Shown here: positions 1 to 8,967 of the stretch, one piece after another
How the letters are laid out: each line of letters opens with the position of its first letter
Position numbering within the stretch: position 1 is the first letter of the stretch
Assembly: GCA_913776255.1 (NCBI GenBank)
Contig: CAJYLV010000015.1
Span: 1 to 59,600 of the forward strand
Length of the DNA: 59,600 bases
Reading direction: 5' to 3'
Source: an uncultured Sphingomonas sp.
GTDB taxonomy: Bacteria; Pseudomonadota; Alphaproteobacteria; Sphingomonadales; Sphingomonadaceae
The notes under the pieces: model-generated
What the model saw: the letters and a program-made list of their open reading frames with translations, nothing else
What the model was told of the DNA's origin: nothing
The model's database searches: none
Position numbers and translations under genes: made by a program

Positions 1-1967
1 GCATAGAGCCGCCGCCAGGTCGGCAGCAGCGCCTGGCCCAGTTGCGTGCGCAGCGCCTCGCGCGCGGCATGGATCGCGTCCGGGTCGACCGTGGCGAGCT
101 GGTCGCCGACGAAATTCTCCGACGGCAGCAGCACCGCCTCGGCGAGGAATGCGGTTTCCAGTCCCTCGGCCTCCAGCGTGTGGGTGACGGCGTCGATCAC
201 CGCCGCGCCCTTCATCTCGCCATGGATCGTGCCCGCGACCAGCGTGTCGAGCATCAGCTGCTGCATCGCCTCGTACCGGGCGAAGGGATCGTCGTCATGC
301 GCCGACAGGAAGGCCAGGTCCTCGGCCGTTCGGTCGCTCTCGACCACGATGGGGGCGGAAAAGCCGCGATTGATCGACAGGACGGGACGCTCGGTGATGG
401 CCTCGAACACGATCGTCTCGGCCACCTGATCGAGCAGGACCAGCGTCTCGTCGGTCAGCGGGTGGCCGGTCTCGGCCCCGAACAGCCGGACCTTGAGCGG
501 GAGGAGCATCGGCTGCTTGGTCGTCTGCCCCGGCGTGGCGGGGACATGCTGGGCGAGGCGCAGCTCGGCCCGACCGCCGCCGGGCTGATGGCTGAGGCCC
601 GCCGAGACGCGCGGCGTGCCTGCCTGGCTGTACCACAGGCGGAATTGCGACAGGTCGACACCGCCCGCTTCCTCCATGCAGGACACGAAATCCTCGCAGG
701 TGGCGGCCGTGCCGTCGAAGCGATCGAAATACAGGTCGGTGGCGGCGCGGAACGTCACCGGGCCCAGCATGGTCGCCATCATGCGGATCAGTTCGGCACC
801 CTTGTTATAGATGGTCGCCGTGTAGAAATTGCTGATTTCGATATAGCTTTCCGGGCGCACGGGATGGGCGAGCGGACCCGAATCCTCGGGGAACTGGCTG
901 GCGCGCAGGCCGCGCACATCCTCGATCCGCTTGACCGCGGCCGATCCCTGATCGGCGGAGAAGCACTGGTCGCGATAGACGGTGAAGCCTTCCTTCAGGG
1001 AAAGCTGGAACCAGTCGCGGCAGGTGATCCGGTTGCCCGACCAGTTGTGGAAATATTCATGCGCGACGACGGCGGCGATCGCGTCATAATCGTAATCGGT
1101 CGCGGTGTCGGGATCGGCCAGGATGTAGCGGCTGTTGAAGATGTTCAGCCCCTTATTCTCCATCGCGCCGAAGTTGAAATCGTCGACCGCGACGATGTTG
1201 AATACGTCGAGGTCGTATTCACGGCCATAGACGCGCTCGTCCCACGCCATCGACAGTTTGAGCGCGTCGAGCGCGTGATGCGTCTTGGGCAGATCGGCGG
1301 TGCGCACCCAGATGCCGAGCCGCACCTCGCGCCCCGAGCGCGTGGTGAAGGTGCCGCGATTGACCGCGAGATCGCCCGCGACCAGCGCGAACAGGTAGGA
1401 CGGCTTGGGCCACGGATCGTGCCACTCCGCCCAGTGCGTGCCGTCGGCATTGTCGCCCTGTGCGATCGGGTCGCCGTTGGCGAGCAGCACCGGAAAGCGC
1501 GCCTTGTCGGCGGTCATCGTCACCCGATAGGTCGCGAGCACGTCGGGACGGTCGGGGAACCACGTGATGCGGCGGAAGCCCTCCGCCTCGCATTGCGTGC
1601 AGAGGTTGCCGCCCGAGGCGTAAAGCCCCATCAATTGCGTGTTGCGGTCGGGGGCGATCTCGACCTCGGTCTCGACGACATGCGCATCACCGGGGAGCGG
1701 GACGACCAGCTGCTCGCCCTCGATCCGCCAGTCGTCGGTCGCCTGCCCGTCGATCGTCACCGACAGCGGCACCTGCCCGGCGCCGTCGAGCCGTAGCGGG
1801 GTGTCGTGCGCGCCGTTGCGGGTGACGTCGAGCCGGGCGCGGACGCGGGTCGCGACCGGATCGAGCGCGAAGTCGAGCGCGACCTGCGGCACCAGCCACG
1901 CGGGCGGGGTATAATCGCTGCGGCGCGTGGCGGCGGGCGTGACGGGGGTGGTTCGGGCATCGGCCAT
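1..1967 (-). CDS. pepN: Aminopeptidase N (M1 family), 3' part cut off by window edge
   Basis: Zinc aminopeptidase of the E. coli PepN type, which removes N-terminal residues from cytosolic peptides. The frame is open from an ATG at 1967 to the left edge, about 655 residues of a family that usually has 860-890, so the C-terminal part lies outside. Visible on the minus strand are the GAMEN exopeptidase motif (FGAMENKGLN, about 1141-1173) and the zinc site HEYFHNWSGNRITCR (about 1025-1060), followed by a WFQLSLKEGFTVYRDQ stretch very like E. coli PepN. The N-terminus starts MADARTTPVTPAATRRSDYT. It is divergent from the M28 peptidase. Identification is from the motifs and is firm; only the far C-terminus is unseen. 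Confidence 0.95.
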   Translation of the reverse strand, partial: MADARTTPVTPAATRRSDYTPPAWLVPQVALDFALDPVATRVRARLDVTRNGAHDTPLRLDGAGQVPLSVTIDGQATDDWRIEGEQLVVPLPGDAHVVETEVEIAPDRNTQLMGLYASGGNLCTQCEAEGFRRITWFPDRPDVLATYRVTMTADKARFPVLLANGDPIAQGDNADGTHWAEWHDPWPKPSYLFALVAGDLAVNRGTFTTRSGREVRLGIWVRTADLPKTHHALDALKLSMAWDERVYGREYDLDVFNIVAVDDFNFGAMENKGLNIFNSRYILADPDTATDYDYDAIAAVVAHEYFHNWSGNRITCRDWFQLSLKEGFTVYRDQCFSADQGSAAVKRIEDVRGLRASQFPEDSGPLAHPVRPESYIEISNFYTATIYNKGAELIRMMATMLGPVTFRAATDLYFDRFDGTAATCEDFVSCMEEAGGVDLSQFRLWYSQAGTPRVSAGLSHQPGGGRAELRLAQHVPATPGQTTKQPMLLPLKVRLFGAETGHPLTDETLVLLDQVAETIVFEAITERPVLSINRGFSAPIVVESDRTAEDLAFLSAHDDDPFARYEAMQQLMLDTLVAGTIHGEMKGAAVIDAVTHTLEAEGLETAFLAEAVLLPSENFVGDQLATVDPDAIHAAREALRTQLGQALLPTWRRLY

Positions 1968-2086
1968 GCGGTGGACTATGACGACATCGCGGCGATGGTT
2001 CCATCCGAAAGCCACGCGATCGTCTCGACGGCAACCATCTCGGCGCTTAAGGTCAGTGATCCTTCCTCTTCCACCCGGGCGTGTCC
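1968..2086. promoter_or_regulatory. Divergent intergenic region, pepN / M28 peptidase
   Basis: A 119-bp gap between two genes read outward must hold both promoters. I see no convincing -35/-10 pair and no clear operator. Confidence 0.35.
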
Positions 2087-3730
2087 ATGTTTCGTTCGTT
2101 CGCTTTCCTGCCCTTGCTCGCGCTTTCCGCCACCGCGCTCGCCCAGACGACCCCCGCCGCGCGTAACGCCGCGCTGAATGCGCCGCTGCCCGCCGATCAG
2201 GCGGCGATGAAGGCGCATGTGATGTTCCTCGCTTCGGACGCGATGAAGGGGCGCGACGTCGGCTCGCCCGAGTTCGACATCGCCGCGCAATATGTCGCGT
2301 CGCAATTCTACGCCGCCGGGCTGAAGCCGGTGGGCGACGACGGCGGCTATCTGCAGAAGGTGCCGCTGACCGGCTACACGATCGCGGGCGAGGGCAAGGC
2401 GTCGTGGACCGCGGCGGCTGGCGGGGCGGCGGTGCCGCTGGCGTTCGGCAAGGACTTCACCCCGGCGGCCAATCCGGCGGCGAAGGCGACCGATGTCGCC
2501 GCGCCGGTGGTGTTCGTCGGCTACGGGCTGGAAGCGCCGCAATATGGGCTGGACGATTATGCGGGCGTCGACGTGCGCGGCAAGATCGTCGCCTATGTCG
2601 GCGGCGCGCCCGCGGGGTTGCCGAGCGAGGTGGCGGCGACCTTCGGCAGCGCCGCGGCGCGGCAGAGCGCGGCGGCCAAGCATGGCGCGGTCGGGGTGAT
2701 CGCGGTCGCCGATCTCCGCAAGGCGGGGCGCGGTGCGCCGTCGTTCGCGGGGGTGGTCAAAAGCTATGCCGCCGAGCGGATTACGTGGGCGCGGCCCGAC
2801 GGCACCGGCAATGCGAGCGGCGTGCCGTTGCTGGGAACGCTGTCCCCGGCGGGCGCGGCGAAGCTGTTCGGGCGGCAGTGGCCGGCGCTTGCCAAGGGCG
2901 CGGCGCGCAAGACGCTGAAGGTGCGGCCCGCCACCGCCGCGGGGACGCTGTCGATCGCCAGCGCGACCAACTTCCGCGCGATCCCGAGCAGCAACGTTGT
3001 CGGCATGATCCCCGGCAGCGACCCGGTGTTGGGCAAGGAGACGGTGGTGCTGTCGGCGCACCTCGACCACGTCGGCGTCGGCAAGGCGGTGAACGGCGAC
3101 ACGATCTACAACGGCGCGCTCGACGACGGGATCGGGATCGCGAGCCTGATCGAAGCCGCCAAGCGCTTCAAGACCGCGACCCCGCCGAAGCGCAGCATCA
3201 TCTTCCTCGCGGTGACCGCCGAGGAGAAGGGGCTGGTCGGCAGCGACTATTTCGCAAATCACCCGACCGTGCCGATCCGCGACATCGTCGCCGACGTGAA
3301 CCTCGACATGCCGATCCTGACCTACAAGTTCGAGGACATGGTGGCGTTCGGCGGCGATCGCTCGACGCTGGGGCCGATCATCGCGCGCGCGGTGGCGGGG
3401 ATCGACGTCGGCCTGTCGCCCGATCCAATGCCCGAGCAGGCGATCTTCGTGCGTTCCGACCATTATCGCTTCGTGCAGAAGGGCGTGCCCTCGGTGTTCC
3501 TGTGGCCGGGCGAGAAGGGGCCGGGCAAGGCGGCGATCGCGACGTTCATGGACAATTGCTACCACAAGCCGTGCGACGACCTGACGCAGCCGATCCTGTG
3601 GGATCAGGGGGTGCGGTTCGTCGACGCCAATTACCGGATCGCGCGCGAGATCGCCGATGCGCCGCAGCGGCCGGTGTGGAACAAGGGCGATTATTTCGGT
3701 CTGTTGTTCAATGGTCCGATGGCGCGGTGA
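2087..3730 (+). CDS. Secreted M28 family metallopeptidase with PA-type insert
   Basis: Predicted exported di-zinc aminopeptidase of 547 aa. The ATG at 2087 begins MFRSFAFLPLLALSATALAQ, a good Sec signal peptide ending at ALA-Q; a GTG two codons upstream is less likely. The middle part (about residues 130-260) looks like the protease-associated domain that M28 enzymes carry (VVFVGYGLEAPQYGLDDY, DVRGKIVAYVGG). Catalytic-domain motifs follow in the expected order: LSAHLDHVG (zinc His/Asp), NGALDDGIG (bridging Asp), VTAEEKGLVGS (catalytic and zinc Glu), NLDMP (zinc Asp) and SDHYRFVQKGVPS (zinc His). All metal ligands seem present. Likely role is periplasmic or extracellular peptide degradation; the substrate cannot be told. 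Confidence 0.92.
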   Translation: MFRSFAFLPLLALSATALAQTTPAARNAALNAPLPADQAAMKAHVMFLASDAMKGRDVGSPEFDIAAQYVASQFYAAGLKPVGDDGGYLQKVPLTGYTIAGEGKASWTAAAGGAAVPLAFGKDFTPAANPAAKATDVAAPVVFVGYGLEAPQYGLDDYAGVDVRGKIVAYVGGAPAGLPSEVAATFGSAAARQSAAAKHGAVGVIAVADLRKAGRGAPSFAGVVKSYAAERITWARPDGTGNASGVPLLGTLSPAGAAKLFGRQWPALAKGAARKTLKVRPATAAGTLSIASATNFRAIPSSNVVGMIPGSDPVLGKETVVLSAHLDHVGVGKAVNGDTIYNGALDDGIGIASLIEAAKRFKTATPPKRSIIFLAVTAEEKGLVGSDYFANHPTVPIRDIVADVNLDMPILTYKFEDMVAFGGDRSTLGPIIARAVAGIDVGLSPDPMPEQAIFVRSDHYRFVQKGVPSVFLWPGEKGPGKAAIATFMDNCYHKPCDDLTQPILWDQGVRFVDANYRIAREIADAPQRPVWNKGDYFGLLFNGPMAR

Positions 3731-3788
3731 GTTTGCTTGCCAAGCGCGGCGTGGCGACCGATGAAGGGCGCTGGTCTGGGGAGCGACA

Positions 3789-4370
3789 GTGACCGACGCG
3801 CGTGACATCATCCGCCGCACGACGATCGAGCTGGGGCCGCTGCGGATCACCCGTGAATATCGCTGCGGGTCGCCGGGGCCGCATTACCCTTTCTACGAGC
3901 CGGTGCGGGCGCGGTCGGGCGGCGGCTGGCGCGCGGCCGGGGTGCTGGGCGTCGTGCTGGCGGTGAGCGCGGGCGGGCTGTCGATGGCGGCGACCCATGC
4001 GCCGCCGGCGCGGCCGGTGACGTACGCGGTCAGCGTGCCGGTGCCGCAGCAGGTGATCGCGCCGCCGCCGCCAGTCGTGGTGGCGCGCGCGGTGCGGCCG
4101 GTTGCACACGTGACGCGAGCGGCTCAGAAGCCGGCCGCCGGCGATCTACCGTTGGAAACCGGCAGCCGTGCGACGGCGATCGCGGCGGCGCTGCGCAGCG
4201 GCGAGGTGCAGGAATGGTATGAGTCGGCCGGGCAGGTGCACGGCTTCGTCGTCGCGGGCGAGGCGGAGGCCGACAGCGGACGGACGTGTCGGGCGCTGTC
4301 GATACTGACCCGCGCGCCGGGTGGCGCGGACAGGGTCGATCAGCGGCGTGAGTGTCTGCCGGCGGGGTAG
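3789..4370 (+). CDS. Hypothetical single-pass membrane protein with proline-rich stalk
   Basis: GTG start at 3789 preceded by GGGGAG at a good distance; 193 aa. Residues 1-45 are cytoplasmic-looking and basic, then one membrane segment (about 46-66, AAGVLGVVLAVSAGGLSMAA), then a proline/valine-rich stretch (about 70-105) that resembles the TonB stalk, and a C-terminal part with two cysteines (TCRALSI, RRECLPAG). The two-Cys end vaguely recalls the 17-kDa surface antigen fold, but I cannot support that assignment. It lies 58 nt behind the M28 peptidase on the same strand and may be cotranscribed. Confidence 0.6.
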   Translation: MTDARDIIRRTTIELGPLRITREYRCGSPGPHYPFYEPVRARSGGGWRAAGVLGVVLAVSAGGLSMAATHAPPARPVTYAVSVPVPQQVIAPPPPVVVARAVRPVAHVTRAAQKPAAGDLPLETGSRATAIAAALRSGEVQEWYESAGQVHGFVVAGEAEADSGRTCRALSILTRAPGGADRVDQRRECLPAG

Positions 4371-4432
4371 GGCGGTCAGGGCGACCCTTCGTTCCTGCGG
4401 AGGTAGGATCTCCGCGACCGCCCTCTTCTTGG

Positions 4433-4531
4433 ACCCCGGCGAACGCCGGGGCCCAGTTGGGAAGGCCTACGAAATAGGCCGCGACCTACATCATCAGCGT
4501 TCCCCAACTGGGCCCCGGCCTTCGCCGGGGT
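4433..4531. repeat. REP/BIME-like compound palindrome
   Basis: Two 31-nt arms (4433-4463 and 4501-4531) are inverted copies of each other with about two mismatches. Each arm has its own hairpin (for the left arm CCCCGGCG-AA-CGCCGGGG, 4434-4451), and a small third hairpin GGCCTA-CGAAA-TAGGCC (4464-4480) sits between them. It fills much of the 265-nt gap between two convergent genes, a classic REP location. The arrangement of two inverted units around a spacer matches a BIME. No RAYT transposase is in the window. The rest of 4371-4635 shows nothing else. Confidence 0.85.
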
Positions 4532-4635
4532 ACAGGAAGGAGGCTTTCGCAGAGGTCTCGCCGTCGCGGGGACGACGATGGTGGCGGAAGGAGCGGGGCG
4601 ACGTACCTCGCGGCGCGTCGCCCCGCTTTCCTCGA

Positions 4636-5937
4636 TCAGCGACCGATGCTGGTGTAGCGGAAGCCCGCCGCCTGCACTTCGGCGGGGGTGTAGATGTTGC
4701 GCAGATCGATCAGGATCGGCTCCTTGAGCAGCGACTTGACGCGCGGCAGGTCAAGCGCGCGGAACTCGTCCCACTCGGTCACGATCGCCAGCGCGTCGGC
4801 GCCCTCGATCGCCTGATACGGGCCGTCGCAATAGTCGACGTTCTCGAGCACCAGCTTGGCCTGTTCGGTGCCCTCGGGATCGAACGCCTTCACCTTCGCA
4901 CCGGCATCCTGCAACGCCTGGATCACCGCGATCGCGGGCGAATCGCGCATGTCGTCGGTGTTGGGCTTGAAGGTCAGCCCCAGCACCGCGATCGTCTTGC
5001 CGCGGACGTCGTCGCCCATCGCGTGGATGATCTTGCGGCCCATCGCGCGCTTGCGATTGTCGTTGACCGCGACCACCGCCTCGACGATCCGCTGCGGCGC
5101 GTCATAATCCTGGCTGGTCTTGAGCAGCGCCAAAGTGTCCTTGGGGAAGCACGAGCCGCCGTAACCCGGACCGGCGTGCAGGAACTTCGAGCCGATGCGG
5201 TTGTCGAGCCCGATCCCGCGGCTGACGTCCTTCACGTCGGCGCCGACCTTCTCGCACAGGTCCGCGATTTCGTTGATGAAGGTGATCTTGGTCGCGAGGA
5301 ACGCATTGCCCGCGTATTTGATCAGCTCGGCGGTGCGGCGCGCGGTGACCAGGATCGGCGCGGCGTTGAGATACAGCGGGCGATAGACCTGCCGCATCAC
5401 CTCGGTCGCGCGGTCGTCGCCCGAGCCGATCACGATGCGGTCGGGACGCTTGAAGTCGTCGATCGCCGCGCCTTCGCGCAGAAATTCGGGGTTGGAGACG
5501 ACGCCGAATTCGGCGTTCGGCGCGGCCTCGCGGATGATCCGCTCGACCTCGTCGCCGGTGCCGACCGGCACGGTCGACTTGGTGACGATCACGGTATAGC
5601 CGGTCAGCGCCTCGCCGATCTCCTTGGCGGCGGCGTAAACGTAGGACAGGTCGGCATGGCCGTCGCCGCGGCGGGTCGGCGTGCCGACGCCGATGAACAC
5701 CGCGTCCGCGCCCGCGACCGCTTCCTTGAGGTCGGTGGTGAACTTCAGCCGCCCGGCCGCGACGTTGCGCGCGACGAGGTCCTCCAGACCCGGCTCGTAG
5801 ATCGGCATCTTGCCGGCCAGCAGCCGGTCGATCTTGCCCTTGTCCTTGTCGACGCAGATCACGTCATGGCCGAAGTCGGCAAAGCATGTGCCTGAAACCA
5901 GGCCGACATAGCCCGAACCGATCATGGTAATGCGCAA
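4636..5937 (-). CDS. ugd: UDP-glucose 6-dehydrogenase
   Basis: Oxidises UDP-glucose to UDP-glucuronate with NAD+, supplying acidic sugar for EPS and the substrate for the epimerase and decarboxylase encoded further on. I chose the TTG at 5937 (product begins MRITMIGSGYVGLVSGTC), because AAGGGAG lies 8 nt upstream; an upstream in-frame start would add a non-conserved tail. The 433-aa length fits the family. Seen: Rossmann motif GSGYVG, TKSTVPVGTG, EFLREGAAIDDF, the catalytic-cysteine motif GPGYGGSCFPKD, and VLGLTFKPNTDDMRDSPA. It is transcribed alone, convergent with the 3789 gene. Confidence 0.96.
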   Translation of the reverse strand: MRITMIGSGYVGLVSGTCFADFGHDVICVDKDKGKIDRLLAGKMPIYEPGLEDLVARNVAAGRLKFTTDLKEAVAGADAVFIGVGTPTRRGDGHADLSYVYAAAKEIGEALTGYTVIVTKSTVPVGTGDEVERIIREAAPNAEFGVVSNPEFLREGAAIDDFKRPDRIVIGSGDDRATEVMRQVYRPLYLNAAPILVTARRTAELIKYAGNAFLATKITFINEIADLCEKVGADVKDVSRGIGLDNRIGSKFLHAGPGYGGSCFPKDTLALLKTSQDYDAPQRIVEAVVAVNDNRKRAMGRKIIHAMGDDVRGKTIAVLGLTFKPNTDDMRDSPAIAVIQALQDAGAKVKAFDPEGTEQAKLVLENVDYCDGPYQAIEGADALAIVTEWDEFRALDLPRVKSLLKEPILIDLRNIYTPAEVQAAGFRYTSIGR

Positions 5938-6021
5938 GACGGTCGCTCCCTTGAATGAACCGCCTCCGGGCGGCATCCCAGCCTTGCCCGCTAGCGACTC
6001 GACCGCCCGTCTGGCAAGCGT

Positions 6022-6408
6022 TCAGGTGGTTGCAATTGGCACACGTCCGCTTGCCGCAACCGGAATCGCGGCGGTCCGCACCGTCTGCGCGACGGTCTTG
6101 CGCCAGCGGCGGCGGCGCCAGGCATTGACCGCCGTGATCGCGGCCGGCCACATCAGCGTTAGCACGATATCGGAGATCGTGTCCGCCCAGCTCCATTGCG
6201 GGCTGGCGGCGAGCCAGTCCAGCACCTCGTTGCCCAGTTCGGCGGCGAGCACGACCTGCAACGCGACCGTACCGCCGCGCCGCTGGCGGACCACCAGCAA
6301 CGTCGCAAGGTAGATCGCCATGCCGACATGGACGTGCAGCAGCGCCGCCGAGCCGGCGCGCGCGACGATCTGGTCGATCAGCGACTTGTAAAGGTGCACG
6401 AATTCCAT
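6022..6408 (-). CDS. Small integral membrane protein, function unknown
   Basis: 128 aa with two or three hydrophobic segments (about residues 20-40, 48-65, 78-97) and a very basic C-terminal region (NAWRRRRWRK). The middle, with LGNEVLDWL and DTISDIVLTLMWP, is faintly like VanZ-type membrane proteins, but I would not name it so. It lies 84 nt upstream of ugd on the same strand and may share its transcript. Antisense frames are also open here, as usual in high-GC DNA, but only this one gives a coherent membrane protein. Confidence 0.6.
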   Translation of the reverse strand: MEFVHLYKSLIDQIVARAGSAALLHVHVGMAIYLATLLVVRQRRGGTVALQVVLAAELGNEVLDWLAASPQWSWADTISDIVLTLMWPAAITAVNAWRRRRWRKTVAQTVRTAAIPVAASGRVPIATT

Positions 6409-6497
6409 CGCACCGATCTGGCCAATATAGGTTTAGGAAGCGTGACCGGGGCGGGCGGGTCCGGAACCGCGGCCGGTCCCGGAGATTGTCGCGGGTA

Positions 6498-7568
6498 ATG
6501 ATCGCATCCCCCGCGCAGGTCGGCGTCCTGACCTTTCACCGCTGCATCAATTACGGCTCCTATTGGCAGGCGCGTTGCCTGGTCGAGGGGCTGCGCGCGC
6601 TGGGGCATGACGCGCGGCTGCTCGATCATCACAGCGATGCGGCGGTGCGCGCCGAATGGCGGTGCGCGTTGCAGCCGACGCTGCCCGAACGGACGCGGGC
6701 CGCCGATCTCGGCGCGTACAAGGACAAGGCGCGAAAGTTCGTCGCTGCGATCGAGCGGCTGCCGCGCTCGGCGCCGTTCGCGCTCGACGAACCCGGCGCG
6801 CTCGCGCCGCTCGATGCGGTGGTGGTCGGCAGCGACGAGGTGTGGAATTTCCGCCACCCCTGGTATGCGTCGACGCCGTTGTTCTTCGGCGAGGGACTGA
6901 GCGCGCCGCGGCTGGTGTCCTATGCCGCCAGCTTCGGCAATCACGATGCCGCCGACGGGATCGGCGACGCGTGGGCGGAACGGTTGCGGCGCTTCACCGC
7001 GATTTCGGTGCGCGATGCCAATGCGCAGGCGCTGGTCGGCGGCGCATTGGGCGCGACGCCGCCGCTGGTGCTCGATCCGGTGCTGCAGTTCGCCGACCGC
7101 GTGCCGCGCGGCGCACCCCCGGGGGAGCGCTATGTTTTGGTCTATGGGCATGGCTTTCCCGACTGGCTGGCGCAGGCGATGCGGCGGTGGGCGACGCGGC
7201 ACGACGTGCGGCTGCACAGCATCGGCTATCGCAACGACTGGGCGGACACACAGGAGATCGATGCCGGGCCGGAAGCCTTTGCCGAGCGCGTCGCGGGGGC
7301 GAGCGCGCTGGTCACCAACTTCTTCCACGGCTGCGTCTTCGCGCTGGTGCACGGCACGCCGTTTGTGACCGCGCCGTCCTCCTATCGGTTCAACAAGGTC
7401 CGCGATCTGGCGGCGGCGCTGGACGCGCAGCGGCATATCGTCGCGCCCGAAACGTCGGACGCGGAGTATGACGCACTGCTGACCGCGGCGCATGATCCGA
7501 GGATCGGTGAGCGGATCGTCGCATTGCGCGCGCAATCGACCGCCTTCCTGGCCGCCGCGCTTGGCTGA
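6498..7568 (+). CDS. Polysaccharide pyruvyl transferase family protein
   Basis: Member of the PF04230 family, whose characterised members move pyruvate from phosphoenolpyruvate to sugar hydroxyls as a ketal. 356 aa from ATG 6498; a TTG at 6486 is in frame but overlaps the only Shine-Dalgarno-like sequence (GGAGA, 6481-6485). Seen: N-terminal VGVLTFHRCINYGSYWQA, typical of the family; VVVGSDEVWNF; SYAASFG; and the C-terminal ALVTNFFHGCVFALVHGTPF, matching the conserved FHG region. It overlaps the FrhB-like gene by 8 nt, so the two are probably translated together. Likely decorates the EPS or its lipid-linked repeat unit. Confidence 0.88.
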   Translation: MIASPAQVGVLTFHRCINYGSYWQARCLVEGLRALGHDARLLDHHSDAAVRAEWRCALQPTLPERTRAADLGAYKDKARKFVAAIERLPRSAPFALDEPGALAPLDAVVVGSDEVWNFRHPWYASTPLFFGEGLSAPRLVSYAASFGNHDAADGIGDAWAERLRRFTAISVRDANAQALVGGALGATPPLVLDPVLQFADRVPRGAPPGERYVLVYGHGFPDWLAQAMRRWATRHDVRLHSIGYRNDWADTQEIDAGPEAFAERVAGASALVTNFFHGCVFALVHGTPFVTAPSSYRFNKVRDLAAALDAQRHIVAPETSDAEYDALLTAAHDPRIGERIVALRAQSTAFLAAALG

Positions 7569-8922
7569 GGCGCTGCGCCCGGATGACATCGTCGGCGCGG
7601 GGCTGTGCATCGGCTGCGGCGGGTGCGCGGCGGCGATGCGGATGGACGGGGACGGGCTGTGGAAACCGGAACCGGGCACGCCGGGCGGCGCGGACTTCGC
7701 GGCGCGCTGTCCGTTTTCGCCCGTCGCGGCGGACGAGGATGTGCTGGCGGCCGAGCGTTTTCCCGTCGCGCCGGCGCACAGCGAGTTGCTCGGGCGATTC
7801 GAATCGACATGGGTCGGGCATGTCGCGGAGGACGGCTTTCGCGAGAACGGCAGTTCGGGCGGGATGGTCAGCTGGGTCGCGGCGGAGTTGTTGCGCACCG
7901 GCGCGGTCGACGCGGTCGCGCATGCCGCGCCGGTCGCCGACCCGCAGGCGGACGGGCGGTTCTTCACCTACCGGCTGTCGCGCAGCATCGGCGAGATCGC
8001 GGGCGGGGCGAAGTCGCGTTACTATCCGGTCGAGCTGTCGGCGGTGATCGCGGCGATCCGCGCGACGCCGGGGCGCTATGCGGTGGTGGCGGTGCCGTGC
8101 TTCATCAAGGCGCTCAACCTGTTGCGGCGCACCGATCCGGTGATCGCGGCGCGGGTGACGCATCTGCTCGGGCTGTTCTGCGGGCATCAGAAGAGCGCGC
8201 GGCTGGTCGACAGTTTCGCGTGGCAGCTGGACACGCCAATCGCGCGGGTGCGAGCCGTCGATTACCGGATCAAGGACGCCACGCGCCCCGCCAACTGGTA
8301 TCGCGCGCATCTGACGCTCGACGACGGCAGCGCGCGCGCCGAGGATTGGTGGCACCTCGCCGACGGCGACTGGGGGGCGGGGTTCTTCCAGAATCCGGCG
8401 TGCGACTGGTGCGACGATGTCGTCGCCGAGACCGCCGATGTCGCGTTCGGCGACGCGTGGGTGGAGCCCCATTCGTCGGACGGGCGCGGGACCAATGTCG
8501 TGATCGCGCGCTCGCCGGCGATCCATGCGATGATCGCGGCGGCGGTGGCGGACGGGCGGCTGGCACTCAGCGCGGTCGATGCGGCGTTCGTCGAGCAGAC
8601 GCAGGCGGCGGGGTTTCGGCATCGCCGCGAGGGATTGGCGTACCGGCTGACGTGGCGGCGCGGCGGCGATGCGGTGCGGCCGGTGAAGCGCGTCGCGCCC
8701 TCGGCGACGCTGCCGGTGCGGCGCAAGCTGGTGTACCGGATGCGCTACATGATCGCGCGCGACAGCCACCGGATCGCGCGCGCCGCGCTGCGGACCGGGC
8801 GGCCGTGGCTCTACACCGCCTGGGCGCGCAAGGTGCTGGCCGTCTACCGCGCGGTCGCATGGTCGCACGGGCGGCTGGGCGCGTGGGTCGACCGGGTGCT
8901 GCCGGATCGCCGGGTGCGGTAG
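7561..8922 (+). CDS. FrhB-like coenzyme F420 hydrogenase/dehydrogenase beta subunit family protein
   Basis: 453 aa if translation starts at TTG 7561, inside the end of the pyruvyl transferase gene; an ATG at 7492 is possible but would overlap by 77 nt. The N-terminus has the ferredoxin-like Fe-S motif CIGCGGC with a later Cys-Pro-like ARCPF. FrhB_C-like stretches follow: ENGSSGGMVSWVAAELL, VAVPCFIKALNLL, LGLFCGHQKSARLVDSF, and CDWCDDVVAETADVAFGDAW. Proteins of this family often lie beside pyruvyl transferases in bacterial polysaccharide loci, where their biochemical role is unclear and F420 use is doubtful. Context suggests a redox or auxiliary step in EPS modification; this is inference. Confidence 0.85.
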   Translation: MAEALRPDDIVGAGLCIGCGGCAAAMRMDGDGLWKPEPGTPGGADFAARCPFSPVAADEDVLAAERFPVAPAHSELLGRFESTWVGHVAEDGFRENGSSGGMVSWVAAELLRTGAVDAVAHAAPVADPQADGRFFTYRLSRSIGEIAGGAKSRYYPVELSAVIAAIRATPGRYAVVAVPCFIKALNLLRRTDPVIAARVTHLLGLFCGHQKSARLVDSFAWQLDTPIARVRAVDYRIKDATRPANWYRAHLTLDDGSARAEDWWHLADGDWGAGFFQNPACDWCDDVVAETADVAFGDAWVEPHSSDGRGTNVVIARSPAIHAMIAAAVADGRLALSAVDAAFVEQTQAAGFRHRREGLAYRLTWRRGGDAVRPVKRVAPSATLPVRRKLVYRMRYMIARDSHRIARAALRTGRPWLYTAWARKVLAVYRAVAWSHGRLGAWVDRVLPDRRVR

Positions 8923-8927
8923 GGAGA

Positions 8928-8961
8928 CGCTCCTCGCCTGCGACATGCGAGGCGAGGAGCG
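8928..8961. terminator. Bidirectional hairpin between convergent genes
   Basis: Perfect 12-bp stem (8928-8939 with 8950-8961, CGCTCCTCGCCT and complement) around a 10-nt loop, placed 5 nt after the FrhB-like stop and 6 nt before the stop of the opposing gene. No T-run follows on either side, so its strength as an intrinsic terminator is uncertain. Confidence 0.65.
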
Positions 8962-8967
8962 GTGGCC

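Noticed and set aside
42..1796. Long open frame on the plus strand opposite pepN (584 codons)
   Set aside because: Arg/Ala/Gly/His-rich translation without motifs, lying exactly antisense to a gene with intact M1 motifs; typical of high-GC DNA.
1976..3850. 624-codon open frame on the minus strand opposite the M28 peptidase
   Set aside because: Low-complexity Arg/His-rich product and no ribosome site; the opposite strand has a signal peptide and all M28 metal ligands.
4433..4531. Possible CRISPR array or riboswitch
   Set aside because: Arms are inverted, not regularly spaced direct repeats, and the element lies after, not before, both genes.
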